A stretch of 26,807 bases of DNA from Anaerolineaceae bacterium (GTDB lineage: Bacteria; Chloroflexota; Anaerolineae; Anaerolineales; Anaerolineaceae). The DNA is taken from contig WOZC01000110.1 in the NCBI GenBank assembly GCA_011620465.1, positions 2,128-28,934 on the forward strand. The letters run 5' to 3'. A model generated the notes under the pieces. It was given only the letters and a program-made list of their open reading frames with translations, was not told the origin of the DNA and did no database searches. Positions 7,865-16,053 of the stretch are shown piece after piece; position 1 is the stretch's first letter, and the number at the start of each line of letters is the position of its first letter. Position numbers and translations under genes: made by a program.

Positions 7865-8516
7865 TTCAGCAAAACGCGCGCTGATATTTGATTTCGATGG
7901 TCTGATCCTGGATACCGAAACAGCTGAAGTCAAAATCTGGAACGATCTTTATTCGCAAGTTGGCTTGACTTTTGATATGGATGCCTACATTGGGATTGTT
8001 GGCTCCAATGGTGCTGGACGTTATGACCCTGCCCAAATGCTTGCGGATCGGGAAGGCGAAGTACGCAGTTATGGACAGATCCGAGAAGAATTCGAGCAAA
8101 AAGAATTAGCCTATTGCGAAAAACTGGAAGCAATGGAAGGTATTGTCGATTTAATTAGAAACGCTAAAGCCAGAGGATACCTTCTGGCGATTGGTACCAG
8201 CGGAATTTACTCATGGGTCCACGCCCATCTGACCCGTCTTGGGCTTCTGGAAAATTTTGAAGTCATTGTTACCTCTGAAGATGTTGAAAAAGCAAAACCT
8301 GCGCCAGATATTTTTCTAAAAGTACTGGAAACATTGGGCGTTTCAGCGGACAATGCAATTGTCCTGGAAGATTCTCAAAACGGCGTAATGGCAGCATACC
8401 GCACCGGCATCCGCGCGGTTGCAGTCCCAAACCCTACCACCGTAATTCAAGACTTCTCTCTCGCCACTGCAGTGATACACTCGCTGGCGAATTTCAACCC
8501 TGATCAGTATTTGTAA
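7851..8516 (+). CDS. HAD-superfamily hydrolase, beta-phosphoglucomutase-like (HAD-IA)
   Basis: A 221-residue cytoplasmic enzyme of the haloacid dehalogenase superfamily. Motif I is IFDFDGLILDTE (nucleophile D14, acid/base D16), motif II is the Thr/Ser of GTSGIYSW, motif III is the Lys of EKAKPAPDIF and motif IV is LEDSQNGVMAA, the acidic Mg2+-binding loop. A helical cap lies between motifs I and II (about residues 25-100). Closest family resemblance is to beta-phosphoglucomutase/phosphatase subfamilies such as GS1-like and YcsE-like phosphatases; the substrate cannot be named. ATG 7851 is preferred because GGGAAGG lies just upstream and the protein then begins near motif I as usual. An upstream in-frame ATG at 7827 would only extend into the preceding gene. 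Confidence 0.9.
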   Translation: MSEGNSAKRALIFDFDGLILDTETAEVKIWNDLYSQVGLTFDMDAYIGIVGSNGAGRYDPAQMLADREGEVRSYGQIREEFEQKELAYCEKLEAMEGIVDLIRNAKARGYLLAIGTSGIYSWVHAHLTRLGLLENFEVIVTSEDVEKAKPAPDIFLKVLETLGVSADNAIVLEDSQNGVMAAYRTGIRAVAVPNPTTVIQDFSLATAVIHSLANFNPDQYL

Positions 8517-8560
8517 TTGATCGTTGATCGTAACTCGTGACAATCTCCGCGGATTTCTTG

Positions 8561-8619
8561 TCATCCTCAGCGAAGCGGAGAACCTTGTCAGCCGAAGTTA
8601 TGGAGAAAGATTCTTCGCA
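8561..8619. repeat. Degenerate dispersed intergenic repeat ('CHPERSEG'-type)
   Basis: The stretch beginning TCATCCTCAGCGAAGCGGAG and ending GAAAGATTCTTCGCA matches, from memory, a widely dispersed intergenic repeat whose spurious translation gives peptides such as 'HPERSEG'. Only one copy is in this window, so the repeat status rests on that recognition and not on internal evidence. Confidence 0.5.
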
Positions 8620-8777
8620 CAAGTAGTGCACTGCGTAAAACAGCTCAGATTGACAGTTGATTTATACGACTTGGCTCAGCGATGGATTTCATTCCACACA
8701 CGAAAAGAAGCCGGGCTTATAAACGGAACCCGGACTACTGCTCTTCATCAACGCTTTTCATTTCTCATAGAATGCTA

Positions 8778-8806
8778 TCCATCTTTACCTTCGCTTGTAC
8801 TATAAT
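8778..8806 (+). promoter_or_regulatory. Putative promoter for the HerA-like ATPase gene
   Basis: A perfect TATAAT at 8801-8806 lies 36 bases upstream of ATG 8843. The hexamer 17 bases before it (TCCATC) is a poor -35 box, so strength is uncertain. The position, immediately upstream of a start with a purine-rich AAAGGGA site, supports the call. Confidence 0.45.
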
Positions 8807-8842
8807 TTCCCTACCCGACATAAAAGAAAGGGAAAATTAATT

Positions 8843-11323
8843 ATGGAAATCGATCCTTCTGCATTTTATTTTGGCAATCCCTATGACCTGAAGACCCAGG
8901 CCATCATCCCCGACAAACTAACTTATTACGATCCGCAAGACCTTACCACGCACATGATCATCACCGGTATGACTGGCTCGGGTAAAACCGGTATGGGTAT
9001 CATACTGCTGGAGGAAGCCGCGCTCAAAGGTATCCCAGCTATCCTGATCGATCCGAAAGGCGACCTGACCAACCACGTTCTGCATTTCCCAGACTTTCTA
9101 CCGACGGATTTTGCTCCCTGGGTGGATGCTGATGCTGCCAAGCGGGAAGGTCAGACGGTTGAACAAGCTGCTGAAGCTGCTGCCGCATCCTGGAAAAAAG
9201 GCACTGAACGTTCCAGTATTGATCGCGCTCGCATGGAAAAACTGGCAAGCAGTGTTGATTATGCCATCTATTCACCCGGTTCAGATTCCGCGATTCCAGT
9301 CAGCATCCTGTCTTCCTTGAAAGCCCCGGCCATCGACTGGGAAGAAAACAAAGAAATGCTGCGCGAATCGATCAGCAGCACAGTGACAGCATTGCTGGAA
9401 CTGGTCGGCTTCAAAGATATCGACCCGGTGCGCTCGCGCGAACACATCTTAATGTCCAATATCTTTGAACAAGCCTGGAGCGAGGGCCAGGACCTTGACC
9501 TTGAAAAACTGATCTTACAAGTGCAAAATCCACCGTTTGAGAAACTGGGCGTCTTCGCGATTTCCAAGTTCTATCCCGAAAAGGACCGTTTCGAACTTGC
9601 GATGCTGCTGAACAACTTCATTGCTGCGCCATCGTTTGAGAGTTGGCTTGAAGGGCAGCCGCTGGATATCCAGAGTCTGCTCTATTCCCCGGACGGCAAA
9701 CCCAAGCACAGCATCTTTTACCTGGCACACCTGGCAGATGCCGAGCGCATGTTCTTTGTGACACTGCTCTATTCCGCCGTTGAGACCTGGATGCGCACGC
9801 AATCGGGTACCAGTGACCTGCGCGCGCTGGTCTATTTTGATGAAATCGTTGGCTATTTGCCGCCGGTTGCCAACCCTCCCAGCAAACCGATCATCCTTCG
9901 CATGCTCAAGCAAGCGCGAGCCTTTGGTGTTGGGTTGGTTCTCTCCACGCAAAACCCGATCGACCTGGATTACAAAGCCCTTTCCAATGCAGGCACCTGG
10001 ATTATCGGTAAACTGCAGACCGACCAGGATAAGCAGCGCTTATTGGACGGGCTTACCAATGTTTCTGGCTCTTTTGACCGCCCCTTCTTTGACAACACCA
10101 TCTCTGCCCTGGGCAAGCGGGTTTTCCTGCTGCATAATGTTCACGCCAAGGGACCAGAAATTTTTACCACCCGTTGGGCGATGAATTATTTGCCTGGACC
10201 AATCACCCGTAATAAGCTGGACGATCTCAACCGCCTGGCTGGTGCCGATGTGCGCCTGGTTTCTGCCGCGCAAAGTGGATCTGGTCAAGCCATTTCTGCT
10301 CAGGATGTTGTTGGTGGCAGCAATGGGAACCTCCCGGGTAGTTCAACCCAACCAGTCCTGGGTTCCAAGGTGGATGTATTTTATCTACCCGTTAAAATGA
10401 GCCTCGGTGACGCCTATAAGCAAGCTGCTGAGCGCGGCATTGCCCCGACTATACAGCCGCGCTACCATTATCGCCCCGCTCTGATCGGGCAGGCGCAAAT
10501 CTGGTTTGCCAACCGAACCTACAATGTTAACACTCAAAAGAGAGTGACTGTCTTGATGCCAGAGTTGAGGACCCGCGGTTTGGTCCAGTGGCAGGATTAC
10601 CAGGTTGAAGAAATGCCCTCCAAAGAGTTTGACTCAGGTCCAATACCGGAAGCTACCTTTGCAGACCTGGTCTATCCGTTTGACGACGAGAAGAATGTTG
10701 GTGACCTTTCTGATGATTTTACAGATTGGCTCTATCGTAATTACCAGTTGACCCTTTACCGCAACCCGGACCTGAAACTGGTGTCGGAAGTTGGCGAGAG
10801 CAAAGAATCTTTCAGTGCCCGGACCCAACAGGCTGGCAAGACTAATCTTGACGAAGGTATTGAGGCGATCCAGGATAAATATGCCAAGCAGAAGAAATCG
10901 ATTGAGGACAAACTGCTCAAAGAAGAAATGGCACTGGAAAAGGATAAACAGATCCTCAATAATCGCCGTATTGAAGAGGCTGGCAATGGTCTGCAAACGG
11001 TCATCAGCTTGCTTGGTAAACGAAAAAAGAGCATTAATAGTTCGCTGACCAAGAGACGCATGACTGCCACAGCGAAAGCCAACGTGGAAGAATCGGAAGC
11101 GATGATCGAAAGGTATAAATCACAATTGGCTGAACTGGACGCGAAAATGCGGCAAGAAATTGAAGAGTATAAATTCAACGACCAGGGAAAATCGGTAGAG
11201 ATCGAGGAGATTTTCATCAAACCCCTGAAAAAGGACGTCATGGTGGAGTTCTTTGGTCTGGCCTGGGTACCGGTTTATGCCTTCAAAAATGGCGACCGCT
11301 GGCTCGAAATCGACGCGTTTTAA
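8843..11323 (+). CDS. HerA/FtsK-like (DUF87) ATPase with C-terminal coiled coil
   Basis: An 826-residue ATPase of the HerA-FtsK superfamily. Walker A is GMTGSGKT (42-49), followed by ILIDPKGDL (about 67-75) as in HerA and DUF853-type proteins. Walker B is LVYFDEIVGYL (D333-E334) and the sensor region is STQNPIDLDYKAL with IGKLQTD. Residues about 660-780 are a Lys/Glu-rich coiled coil, and a short globular tail ends at WLEIDAF. HerA proteins are hexameric DNA translocases that usually work with the NurA nuclease in end resection; no NurA or Mre11/Rad50 gene is nearby, so the job of this solitary form is unknown. ATG 8843 is chosen over the upstream in-frame ATG at 8795 because AAAGGGA precedes it and the earlier start would lie upstream of the -10 box. 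A hairpin terminator follows at 11351. Confidence 0.85.
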   Translation: MEIDPSAFYFGNPYDLKTQAIIPDKLTYYDPQDLTTHMIITGMTGSGKTGMGIILLEEAALKGIPAILIDPKGDLTNHVLHFPDFLPTDFAPWVDADAAKREGQTVEQAAEAAAASWKKGTERSSIDRARMEKLASSVDYAIYSPGSDSAIPVSILSSLKAPAIDWEENKEMLRESISSTVTALLELVGFKDIDPVRSREHILMSNIFEQAWSEGQDLDLEKLILQVQNPPFEKLGVFAISKFYPEKDRFELAMLLNNFIAAPSFESWLEGQPLDIQSLLYSPDGKPKHSIFYLAHLADAERMFFVTLLYSAVETWMRTQSGTSDLRALVYFDEIVGYLPPVANPPSKPIILRMLKQARAFGVGLVLSTQNPIDLDYKALSNAGTWIIGKLQTDQDKQRLLDGLTNVSGSFDRPFFDNTISALGKRVFLLHNVHAKGPEIFTTRWAMNYLPGPITRNKLDDLNRLAGADVRLVSAAQSGSGQAISAQDVVGGSNGNLPGSSTQPVLGSKVDVFYLPVKMSLGDAYKQAAERGIAPTIQPRYHYRPALIGQAQIWFANRTYNVNTQKRVTVLMPELRTRGLVQWQDYQVEEMPSKEFDSGPIPEATFADLVYPFDDEKNVGDLSDDFTDWLYRNYQLTLYRNPDLKLVSEVGESKESFSARTQQAGKTNLDEGIEAIQDKYAKQKKSIEDKLLKEEMALEKDKQILNNRRIEEAGNGLQTVISLLGKRKKSINSSLTKRRMTATAKANVEESEAMIERYKSQLAELDAKMRQEIEEYKFNDQGKSVEIEEIFIKPLKKDVMVEFFGLAWVPVYAFKNGDRWLEIDAF

Positions 11324-11350
11324 ATCTTATTTGTTTTTAGATAGTGTAGA

Positions 11351-11382
11351 CCGGCTTCTGTAGTTGAAGCCGGCCTCTTTTA
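11351..11382 (+). terminator. Rho-independent terminator after the HerA-like gene
   Basis: CCGGCTTC (11351-11358) pairs with GAAGCCGG (11366-11373) around a 7-base loop, followed by CCTCTTTTAATT. It begins 27 bases after the stop codon. Confidence 0.75.
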
Positions 11383-11476
11383 ATTAGGCACTGCGAGACA
11401 CTTTGCCATCAGGCAATCAGGGAAGGAAAAAATTGGTTTGGCAAAGGATTGCAGCCGGCTTTCGCTTTATTTGTAC

Positions 11477-11497
11477 GGGCGGGTTCCAAACCCGCCC
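11477..11497. repeat. Perfect GC-rich palindrome, possibly a terminator for the minus-strand gene
   Basis: GGGCGGGTT (11477-11485), loop CCA, AACCCGCCC (11489-11497): a perfect 9-bp stem seven bases past the stop of the minus-strand zinc-ribbon gene. There is no U-tract on either strand. It could end transcription between the convergent genes, or it may be one copy of a dispersed palindromic family (the TTGTA before it also occurs before the GC-rich imperfect palindrome near 17379). Confidence 0.55.
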
Positions 11498-11503
11498 AAT
11501 GGG

Positions 11504-12517
11504 TTACTCCGGGTTTATCCCCGTTACATCCCCAAATCCATTGACTTCGATCACCCAATCGCTGCCTGGGACGGCTTGTTGAAACAGGTCGTAATCGGTG
11601 GTCGTGAACTGGTAATCCTCGCCTGAGGTTGAAAAAGTGATGGAATAGCGTTCGGTTGAATCACCAAAGCGTTGGTCGGTGCCCAGGCTGGTGCTTGGCC
11701 ATATGGCATTGGTACCATAGCCATCCTCCTGCAGGGTGTTGACCACCACCCACTGCATTGTGTCATACGAGCAATAATCTTCGTACACCTTGTAGTAACA
11801 ATCATGCACAACTTCCCCAACACCGGTGCCGGTATCGATTGTGTAGGGCGTTCCACAAACCTCTTCGGAGTTTTGTCTTGGGGTTTCTGAATCGTAACGA
11901 TAACGCAGCTGGCAATTGTAGGTTTGGGCATTGGAGGGGATATTTGCTTCCCAGTCGCTGGCACGCACCACCTGGTAAGCCTCCAATGCCACTTGCCTCT
12001 GCCAATATACTTCAGAAACGGTGGCATCCAGCTGGTCAGTCTGGCTCATCCGGGTAAAGTACATCACCCCAAAAACGCAGCTTGCCAGCAGCATAATTAT
12101 TATGACGATCAATGCCCACTTCGGCAGGGGTCGACGTGGAATCGCCTGGGAGGCGGGAGCAGACTGGATGGTAGGTGTTGCCGGTGAAGAGGCGGACTGG
12201 TCTTCAATTACAGCGCCAGCTGGCCTGGATGTTGCTCCGACGGTGAGGTCACCGCCGCATTCCACGCAAATTTGGGTCTCAGCAAGATTGCGCGTGCCAC
12301 AATACGGACAGTGCTTGTCTGGTCCGGATTTTGCCATACGGATCAGGGCTTCGTCTTTGATAAAGTTAAATGTAGTTGGATCCACCCGGTCAAATTTGAC
12401 GTCGATAGGCTGGGGAGCTCCGCAGGACGTGCAGGACCGAATTGCACCGGGATTCCGGGTCCCGCAACTGTCACAAGTCCAGACTAATTCAATGTATCCA
12501 AGCACTTTTCTGGCCAT
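11504..12517 (-). CDS. Membrane protein with two N-terminal zinc ribbons and Cys-containing outer domain
   Basis: A 337-residue protein of no family I can name. Two Cys4 zinc ribbons lie at C15/C18/C29/C32 and C70/C73/C84/C87 (CDSCGTRN and CPYCGTRN). A Pro/Ala/Ser-rich linker (about 92-130) follows, then one membrane helix (about 133-153). A 185-residue C-terminal domain, expected outside the membrane by the positive-inside rule, contains C202, C221, C240 and C249 and many Tyr and Thr. The ribbons are probably cytoplasmic. The arrangement suggests a protein linking an inner zinc-binding part to an outer domain, but no function is assigned. The start ATG 12517 has GGAG 8 bases upstream. It lies downstream of the DUF624-like gene on the same strand but has its own putative promoter. 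Confidence 0.8.
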   Translation of the reverse strand: MARKVLGYIELVWTCDSCGTRNPGAIRSCTSCGAPQPIDVKFDRVDPTTFNFIKDEALIRMAKSGPDKHCPYCGTRNLAETQICVECGGDLTVGATSRPAGAVIEDQSASSPATPTIQSAPASQAIPRRPLPKWALIVIIIMLLASCVFGVMYFTRMSQTDQLDATVSEVYWQRQVALEAYQVVRASDWEANIPSNAQTYNCQLRYRYDSETPRQNSEEVCGTPYTIDTGTGVGEVVHDCYYKVYEDYCSYDTMQWVVVNTLQEDGYGTNAIWPSTSLGTDQRFGDSTERYSITFSTSGEDYQFTTTDYDLFQQAVPGSDWVIEVNGFGDVTGINPE

Positions 12518-12553
12518 TTTTCGACTCCAAAATGTTAGTTCTGCAACAAATTA

Positions 12554-12582
12554 AGTATAGCAGAGCTTGAGGAATCTAAAAT
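12554..12582 (-). promoter_or_regulatory. Putative extended -10 promoter for the zinc-ribbon gene
   Basis: On the minus strand TGCTATACT gives an extended -10 (TGn plus TATACT, 12554-12559) about 37 bases upstream of the start codon. The -35 region 17 bases further up (ATTTTA) is poor, which is tolerable for extended -10 promoters. Confidence 0.45.
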
Positions 12583-12693
12583 CATATTAACAATTACTGT
12601 GTAGAGACCTGGGGTCAATTCCTGTGCTCGGCCTGTGCCCCAAAACAAAGTGGAGGGGTATCAGGTGACCGGCTACGGACCGGGTGCCTATGC

Positions 12694-13308
12694 TCAGACT
12701 TCAGGTTCAGGCTTAATTGTGGCTTGGACAGCCTTAAGACTCAGGATGGTCATTAGGGGAATACTGCCCAAAACCAGGGGAATGTAAACATAAAATGATA
12801 GAACCAGCAGGGCTAGCATCACCAGCGAGATGATCGCGGCATAGATGGGCTGCTTCAGGATGATCACAAAACCATTCCTCCAAGCCTGCTTAAACGTTTT
12901 TTCATCCTGCAGAAAGTAACATGCCAGGCTATAAAATTGCCAGACTATCCAGAGCACGCCCGTCAAAATGGTCAAGATCGTTAAAACGGGGGCAGATTCC
13001 AATTGGGAATTGTAATAAAACCAAACATTCGTAACCAAAACAAGGATCACAACCAGGTTGATTCCACCCCAACCAAGGCTTTTGAGGAAATACTGCTTGA
13101 AGCCTTTCCAAAAACCAATCAGGCCGGTCCGGTCGCGGTGGCTGAGGTCCAGTGTTTCCTGGTAAATTCCAAACAGAGCAGCTGGAAGCAAGACGACAGT
13201 CAGACTCAACAAAATCGCCACCAGGGATACCACTACCTGGTTGCCCCAATCGCTCCACCATAGTTTACCTGCGTCAACAATGATATCGAAAGCTTGTGCT
13301 GGTTTCAT
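12694..13308 (-). CDS. YesL/DUF624-like integral membrane protein
   Basis: About 204 residues with five or so hydrophobic helices (roughly 24-48, 76-94, 103-123, 144-166 and 168-190). Short charged loops include DLSHRDRTGLIGFWKGFKQYF and LQDEKTFKQAWRNG. The layout, with an amphipathic N-terminus, a conserved-looking W-K-GFKQYF loop and KTFKQAWRNGF, resembles YesL/DUF624 membrane proteins, whose function is unknown. The annotated start is ATG 13308 because AAGGTGA sits about 4 bases before it; the GTG at 13314 is possible. The gene is divergent from the isochorismatase gene, with under 50 bases between them. Confidence 0.7.
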   Translation of the reverse strand: MKPAQAFDIIVDAGKLWWSDWGNQVVVSLVAILLSLTVVLLPAALFGIYQETLDLSHRDRTGLIGFWKGFKQYFLKSLGWGGINLVVILVLVTNVWFYYNSQLESAPVLTILTILTGVLWIVWQFYSLACYFLQDEKTFKQAWRNGFVIILKQPIYAAIISLVMLALLVLSFYVYIPLVLGSIPLMTILSLKAVQATIKPEPEV

Positions 13309-13327
13309 ATTCACCTTAGCTATAAAT

Positions 13328-13333
13328 TATAAT
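13328..13333 (+). promoter_or_regulatory. Shared AT-rich promoter element between divergent genes
   Basis: A TATAAT at 13328-13333 sits 25 bases before the isochorismatase start. Its complement also reads TATAAT on the minus strand (13326-13331), but that is too near the minus-strand start for a normal leader. No good -35 is visible, so this is a tentative -10 for the plus-strand gene. Confidence 0.35.
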
Positions 13334-13357
13334 TGCTATGTTAAAGTGGAGGTCAAG

Positions 13358-13897
13358 GTGCTTGATATTAAAGATTGTTTCGTTGTAGTCCTGGATGTTC
13401 AGGGGAATCTGGCAAAAGTGGTCGCAGATTCCGAACATGTTAATGAAAATATCAAAAAATTCGTCCAGGGCATCCTGGAACTGGGTCTGCCCATCTTCCT
13501 TACAGAGCAATCGCCAGAAAAAATCGGGCACACCACGGAAACAATCCTTGCTCTGCTGCCCGACTATCCTGAATTTCCCCGTACCACCTTCAGCATTTGG
13601 CAAGACGAAACGCTCAGGGATGCCATTCTCCAATCTGGCAAAAAACAAGCCTTGTTGTGCGGCTTTGAGAGCCACATTTGCCTCTATCAAAGCGCGATCG
13701 ATCTGCAAGAAGCTGGCTATGAGGTGTGGATGATCGCTGACGCCATTTCCTCCCGCGATTTGGTCGACAAAGATATCGCCCTCACCGAACTGCGAGGAGA
13801 GGGTGTTCACTTATCCACCGTCGAGATGATGCTCTTCGCCCTTTTGGGTGATGCCCGTCATACCGCTTTCAAGGCGGTTTCAAAAGTAATTCTCTAA
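13358..13897 (+). CDS. Isochorismatase-family cysteine hydrolase (YcaC-like)
   Basis: About 179 residues with the alpha/beta fold of the isochorismatase superfamily. VVVLDVQGNLA carries the catalytic Asp (D13). CGFESHICLYQSAIDL carries the nucleophilic Cys (C108) in the usual G-x-E-[ST]-H-x-C context. The third catalytic position, normally Lys in a K-[TS]-x-F-S motif, appears to be Arg (R75 in FPRTTFSIW). That suggests altered or weak activity, although the alignment was done by eye. Substrates in this family range from isochorismate to amides, so none is named. The start is GTG 13358 with a textbook GGAGG (13348-13352) five bases upstream; the upstream in-frame ATG at 13241 overlaps the divergent gene and adds an unrelated segment. 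Confidence 0.85.
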   Translation: MLDIKDCFVVVLDVQGNLAKVVADSEHVNENIKKFVQGILELGLPIFLTEQSPEKIGHTTETILALLPDYPEFPRTTFSIWQDETLRDAILQSGKKQALLCGFESHICLYQSAIDLQEAGYEVWMIADAISSRDLVDKDIALTELRGEGVHLSTVEMMLFALLGDARHTAFKAVSKVIL

Positions 13898-13971
13898 ACC
13901 CGTTGATCCGAATATATGTATTTCTTACACGGATGATGTAGTATCCTTTCTAATAATCACATGGAGATCTT

Positions 13972-15351
13972 ATGACAACAGATGTAATTCCCGAAAAGAA
14001 AAAAAGAAAACCCCGCTGGTGGCTGACTGTACTGGTTTTGCTGGCGATCGTTGGTGCCGTTCTCTTGATCAATAATTATCGTCAGCGACAGGCGATGCAA
14101 GCAACGATCGCTGATTTGAGCACCACACCCCTGAGCCGTGAAACCCTGCAAACCACGATCAGCGGCACCGGAAACCTGCGACCTCGCCAATCCATCACGC
14201 TCCTTTGGCAGAGCAGCGGAACAGTGTCACAGGTTGATGTTGCGGTTGGTGATATGGTTGAGGCTGGTCAGGTTTTGTTAAGCTTGGACGAAAACAATCT
14301 TCCAGCGGAGATCATCCAGGCTTCGTTAAACAAAATCACTGTCACCCAGGCACTTGACAACCTGGAAGCCAACACCCTGCTGCAGCGCGCAACCCTCAAC
14401 AACAACATCCAAACAGCCCGAAGCGCAATCACGGATATTGAAACACAGCTGCTCAACCTGGAGTCTCGCGAATGCGAGAGTTGGCGGTTGGACAACCTGC
14501 GCAGTGACTATGAAAATGCGTTGGAAGGTTACCAAAATTGGCCAACCGAATCGGGTTGGTTCCGCGTGCAGGCTGCAAAATCCGCCCTGGATTATTGCGA
14601 CCCGGAGGTTATCTCTCAACAGATTTCTGCTCTGCAAAGCCAACTCGACCTTCAGAAGGAAAACGAGTCTCTTTGGCAGCAGGATTTGGAAAGAATTCAG
14701 TCCGGACCTGACCCAGTGGAAGTAGAAAAACTGGAACTGCAGCTCAGCATGGCAGAAAAACAACTGGAAAACCAGTATATCAAGGCACCATTCAATGGCA
14801 CGCTTCTCAGCCTCAATCAGGACACAGGCGACCAGGTGAGCCCTGGCAGCGTGGCAGCACAGGTCGCTGATATGAGCGAATTGTTTGTCGAAGTCCCCAT
14901 TTCGGAGGTTGACATCCCCGCGATCCAAATAGGTCAGCGGGTTACGCTCCTCTTTGATGCCTATTTTGAAGAGGAATTCTCAGGTGTCGTTTACGATATT
15001 TCTGAAAGCGGCGAACGCAGCACTGGCGTAGTCAATTACACCGTCACGGTTAGAATGGAAGACCAGTCTGCCAGGATCAAACCTGGAATGACTGCAGCAG
15101 TGAGCATTCTCACAGAAGAAAAGCCCAATACCCTGGTTATTCCAGCCGAATCGATTTTCTCCAGGGATGGCTTGGATTACGTTTACGTCCTGCGGGACGG
15201 CAACCCCGAAATGGTCCAGGTGACGGTTGGGGCATATTCGAACCAACTGATCGAAGTCCTCGAAGCAGATATTGCAGAAGGTGAATTGATTGTAGTTAAT
15301 CCGCCCATCGATACCATTTCCAACTTCGGAATAGGACAAAGGATCCGCTGA
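13972..15351 (+). CDS. macA: MacA/HlyD-type membrane fusion (adaptor) protein
   Basis: A 459-residue efflux adaptor. A basic N-terminus (EKKKRKPRW) precedes one membrane helix (about 16-34). The first lipoyl half follows at about 72-110 (GTVSQVDVAVGDMVEAGQVLLSLD), then a long helical hairpin (about 112-270). The second lipoyl half is YIKAPFNGTLLSLNQDTGDQVSPG, followed by a beta-barrel domain (about 300-385) and a membrane-proximal domain. The hairpin has an unusual Trp- and Cys-containing stretch with C168 and C209, which could form a disulfide outside the cell. GGAG lies 5-6 bases before ATG 13972. The stop abuts the next start (TGAGTG), so translation is coupled with the ATPase and permease. 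In a one-membrane cell it would resemble YknX more than E. coli MacA; the substrate is unknown. Confidence 0.9.
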   Translation: MTTDVIPEKKKRKPRWWLTVLVLLAIVGAVLLINNYRQRQAMQATIADLSTTPLSRETLQTTISGTGNLRPRQSITLLWQSSGTVSQVDVAVGDMVEAGQVLLSLDENNLPAEIIQASLNKITVTQALDNLEANTLLQRATLNNNIQTARSAITDIETQLLNLESRECESWRLDNLRSDYENALEGYQNWPTESGWFRVQAAKSALDYCDPEVISQQISALQSQLDLQKENESLWQQDLERIQSGPDPVEVEKLELQLSMAEKQLENQYIKAPFNGTLLSLNQDTGDQVSPGSVAAQVADMSELFVEVPISEVDIPAIQIGQRVTLLFDAYFEEEFSGVVYDISESGERSTGVVNYTVTVRMEDQSARIKPGMTAAVSILTEEKPNTLVIPAESIFSRDGLDYVYVLRDGNPEMVQVTVGAYSNQLIEVLEADIAEGELIVVNPPIDTISNFGIGQRIR

Positions 15352-16053
15352 GTGACTGACAACACGCCCTCTCCTGTTATTCGCATCCGGGATCTTACCA
15401 AAGTGTATCACCTTGGTGCCGGTAATGACGTCCATGCTTTGCGAGGTGTCAGCCTGGATATTTTCCCTGGCGAGATGGTCGCTATCATGGGTCCAAGCGG
15501 TTCCGGTAAATCGACCCTGATGAACATGATCGGCTGCCTCGATTCTCCCAGCGGGGGTGAGTATTACCTGGATGGATTGTTGGTATCCGACCTGGTGGAC
15601 GATGAGCTTGCTGCGGTAAGAAACAGCAAGATCGGATTCATTTTCCAGAAGTACAACCTGCTTGCTCGTGCAACTGCTGTCGAAAATGTGGAATTGCCTT
15701 TGCGCTATAGCGATGACCCCACCAATATGACCGAACGAGCTAAAGCCATGCTCGAGTTGGTCGGTCTCGGTGATAGGTTCGATCATAAACCCAATGAACT
15801 TTCCGGAGGACAACAGCAGCGTGTTGCCACTGCTCGCGCCCTGATCAATCATCCGGCGATTATCCTGGCAGACGAACCTACCGGAAATCTTGATTCCGTC
15901 TCGGGACAGGAAGTTTTAGGTCTGCTGCTGAAATTGAACCGCGAGAATGGTACAACAATCGTAATCGTGACTCACGACCAGGGTGTTGCCAGCCAGGCTC
16001 AACGCACGATTCGGCTCTTCGATGGCAATATTGTGGATGGGGAGCAGCACTGA
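15352..16053 (+). CDS. MacB/LolD/YknY-type ABC transporter ATPase
   Basis: A 233-residue ATP-binding subunit. Walker A is GPSGSGKST (about 47-55), the Q-loop is FIFQKYNLL, the signature is LSGGQQQR, Walker B is IILADEPTGNLDS and the switch His is in IVTHD. ADEPTGNLD and the PSGSGKSTLMNMIGCLD stretch are typical of the family that energises MacB, LolCDE and FtsX-like permeases. GTG 15352 follows the adaptor stop directly, and the stop shares a base with the permease ATG (TGATG), so the three proteins are made together. It powers the permease encoded next. Confidence 0.94.
   Translation: MTDNTPSPVIRIRDLTKVYHLGAGNDVHALRGVSLDIFPGEMVAIMGPSGSGKSTLMNMIGCLDSPSGGEYYLDGLLVSDLVDDELAAVRNSKIGFIFQKYNLLARATAVENVELPLRYSDDPTNMTERAKAMLELVGLGDRFDHKPNELSGGQQQRVATARALINHPAIILADEPTGNLDSVSGQEVLGLLLKLNRENGTTIVIVTHDQGVASQAQRTIRLFDGNIVDGEQH

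Larger units (their letters stand above)
8517..8842. other. 326-base intergenic region with dispersed repeat and promoter
   Basis: No convincing gene. An open frame of 93 codons at 8524-8805 has no ribosome site or family resemblance and runs through a repeat, so I treat it as non-coding. The region holds the repeat at 8561-8619, a weak GC stem (CCGGG...CCCGG near 8711-8733) and the promoter before the HerA-like gene. Confidence 0.6.

Noticed and set aside
8524..8805. 93-codon open frame between the HAD and HerA-like genes
   Set aside because: It translates a dispersed intergenic repeat, has no ribosome site, and overlaps the promoter of the next gene.
14980..15852. 290-codon minus-strand open frame across the adaptor and ATPase genes
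   Set aside because: It spans two genuine coding regions on the opposite strand with all expected motifs; the frame is a codon-bias shadow.
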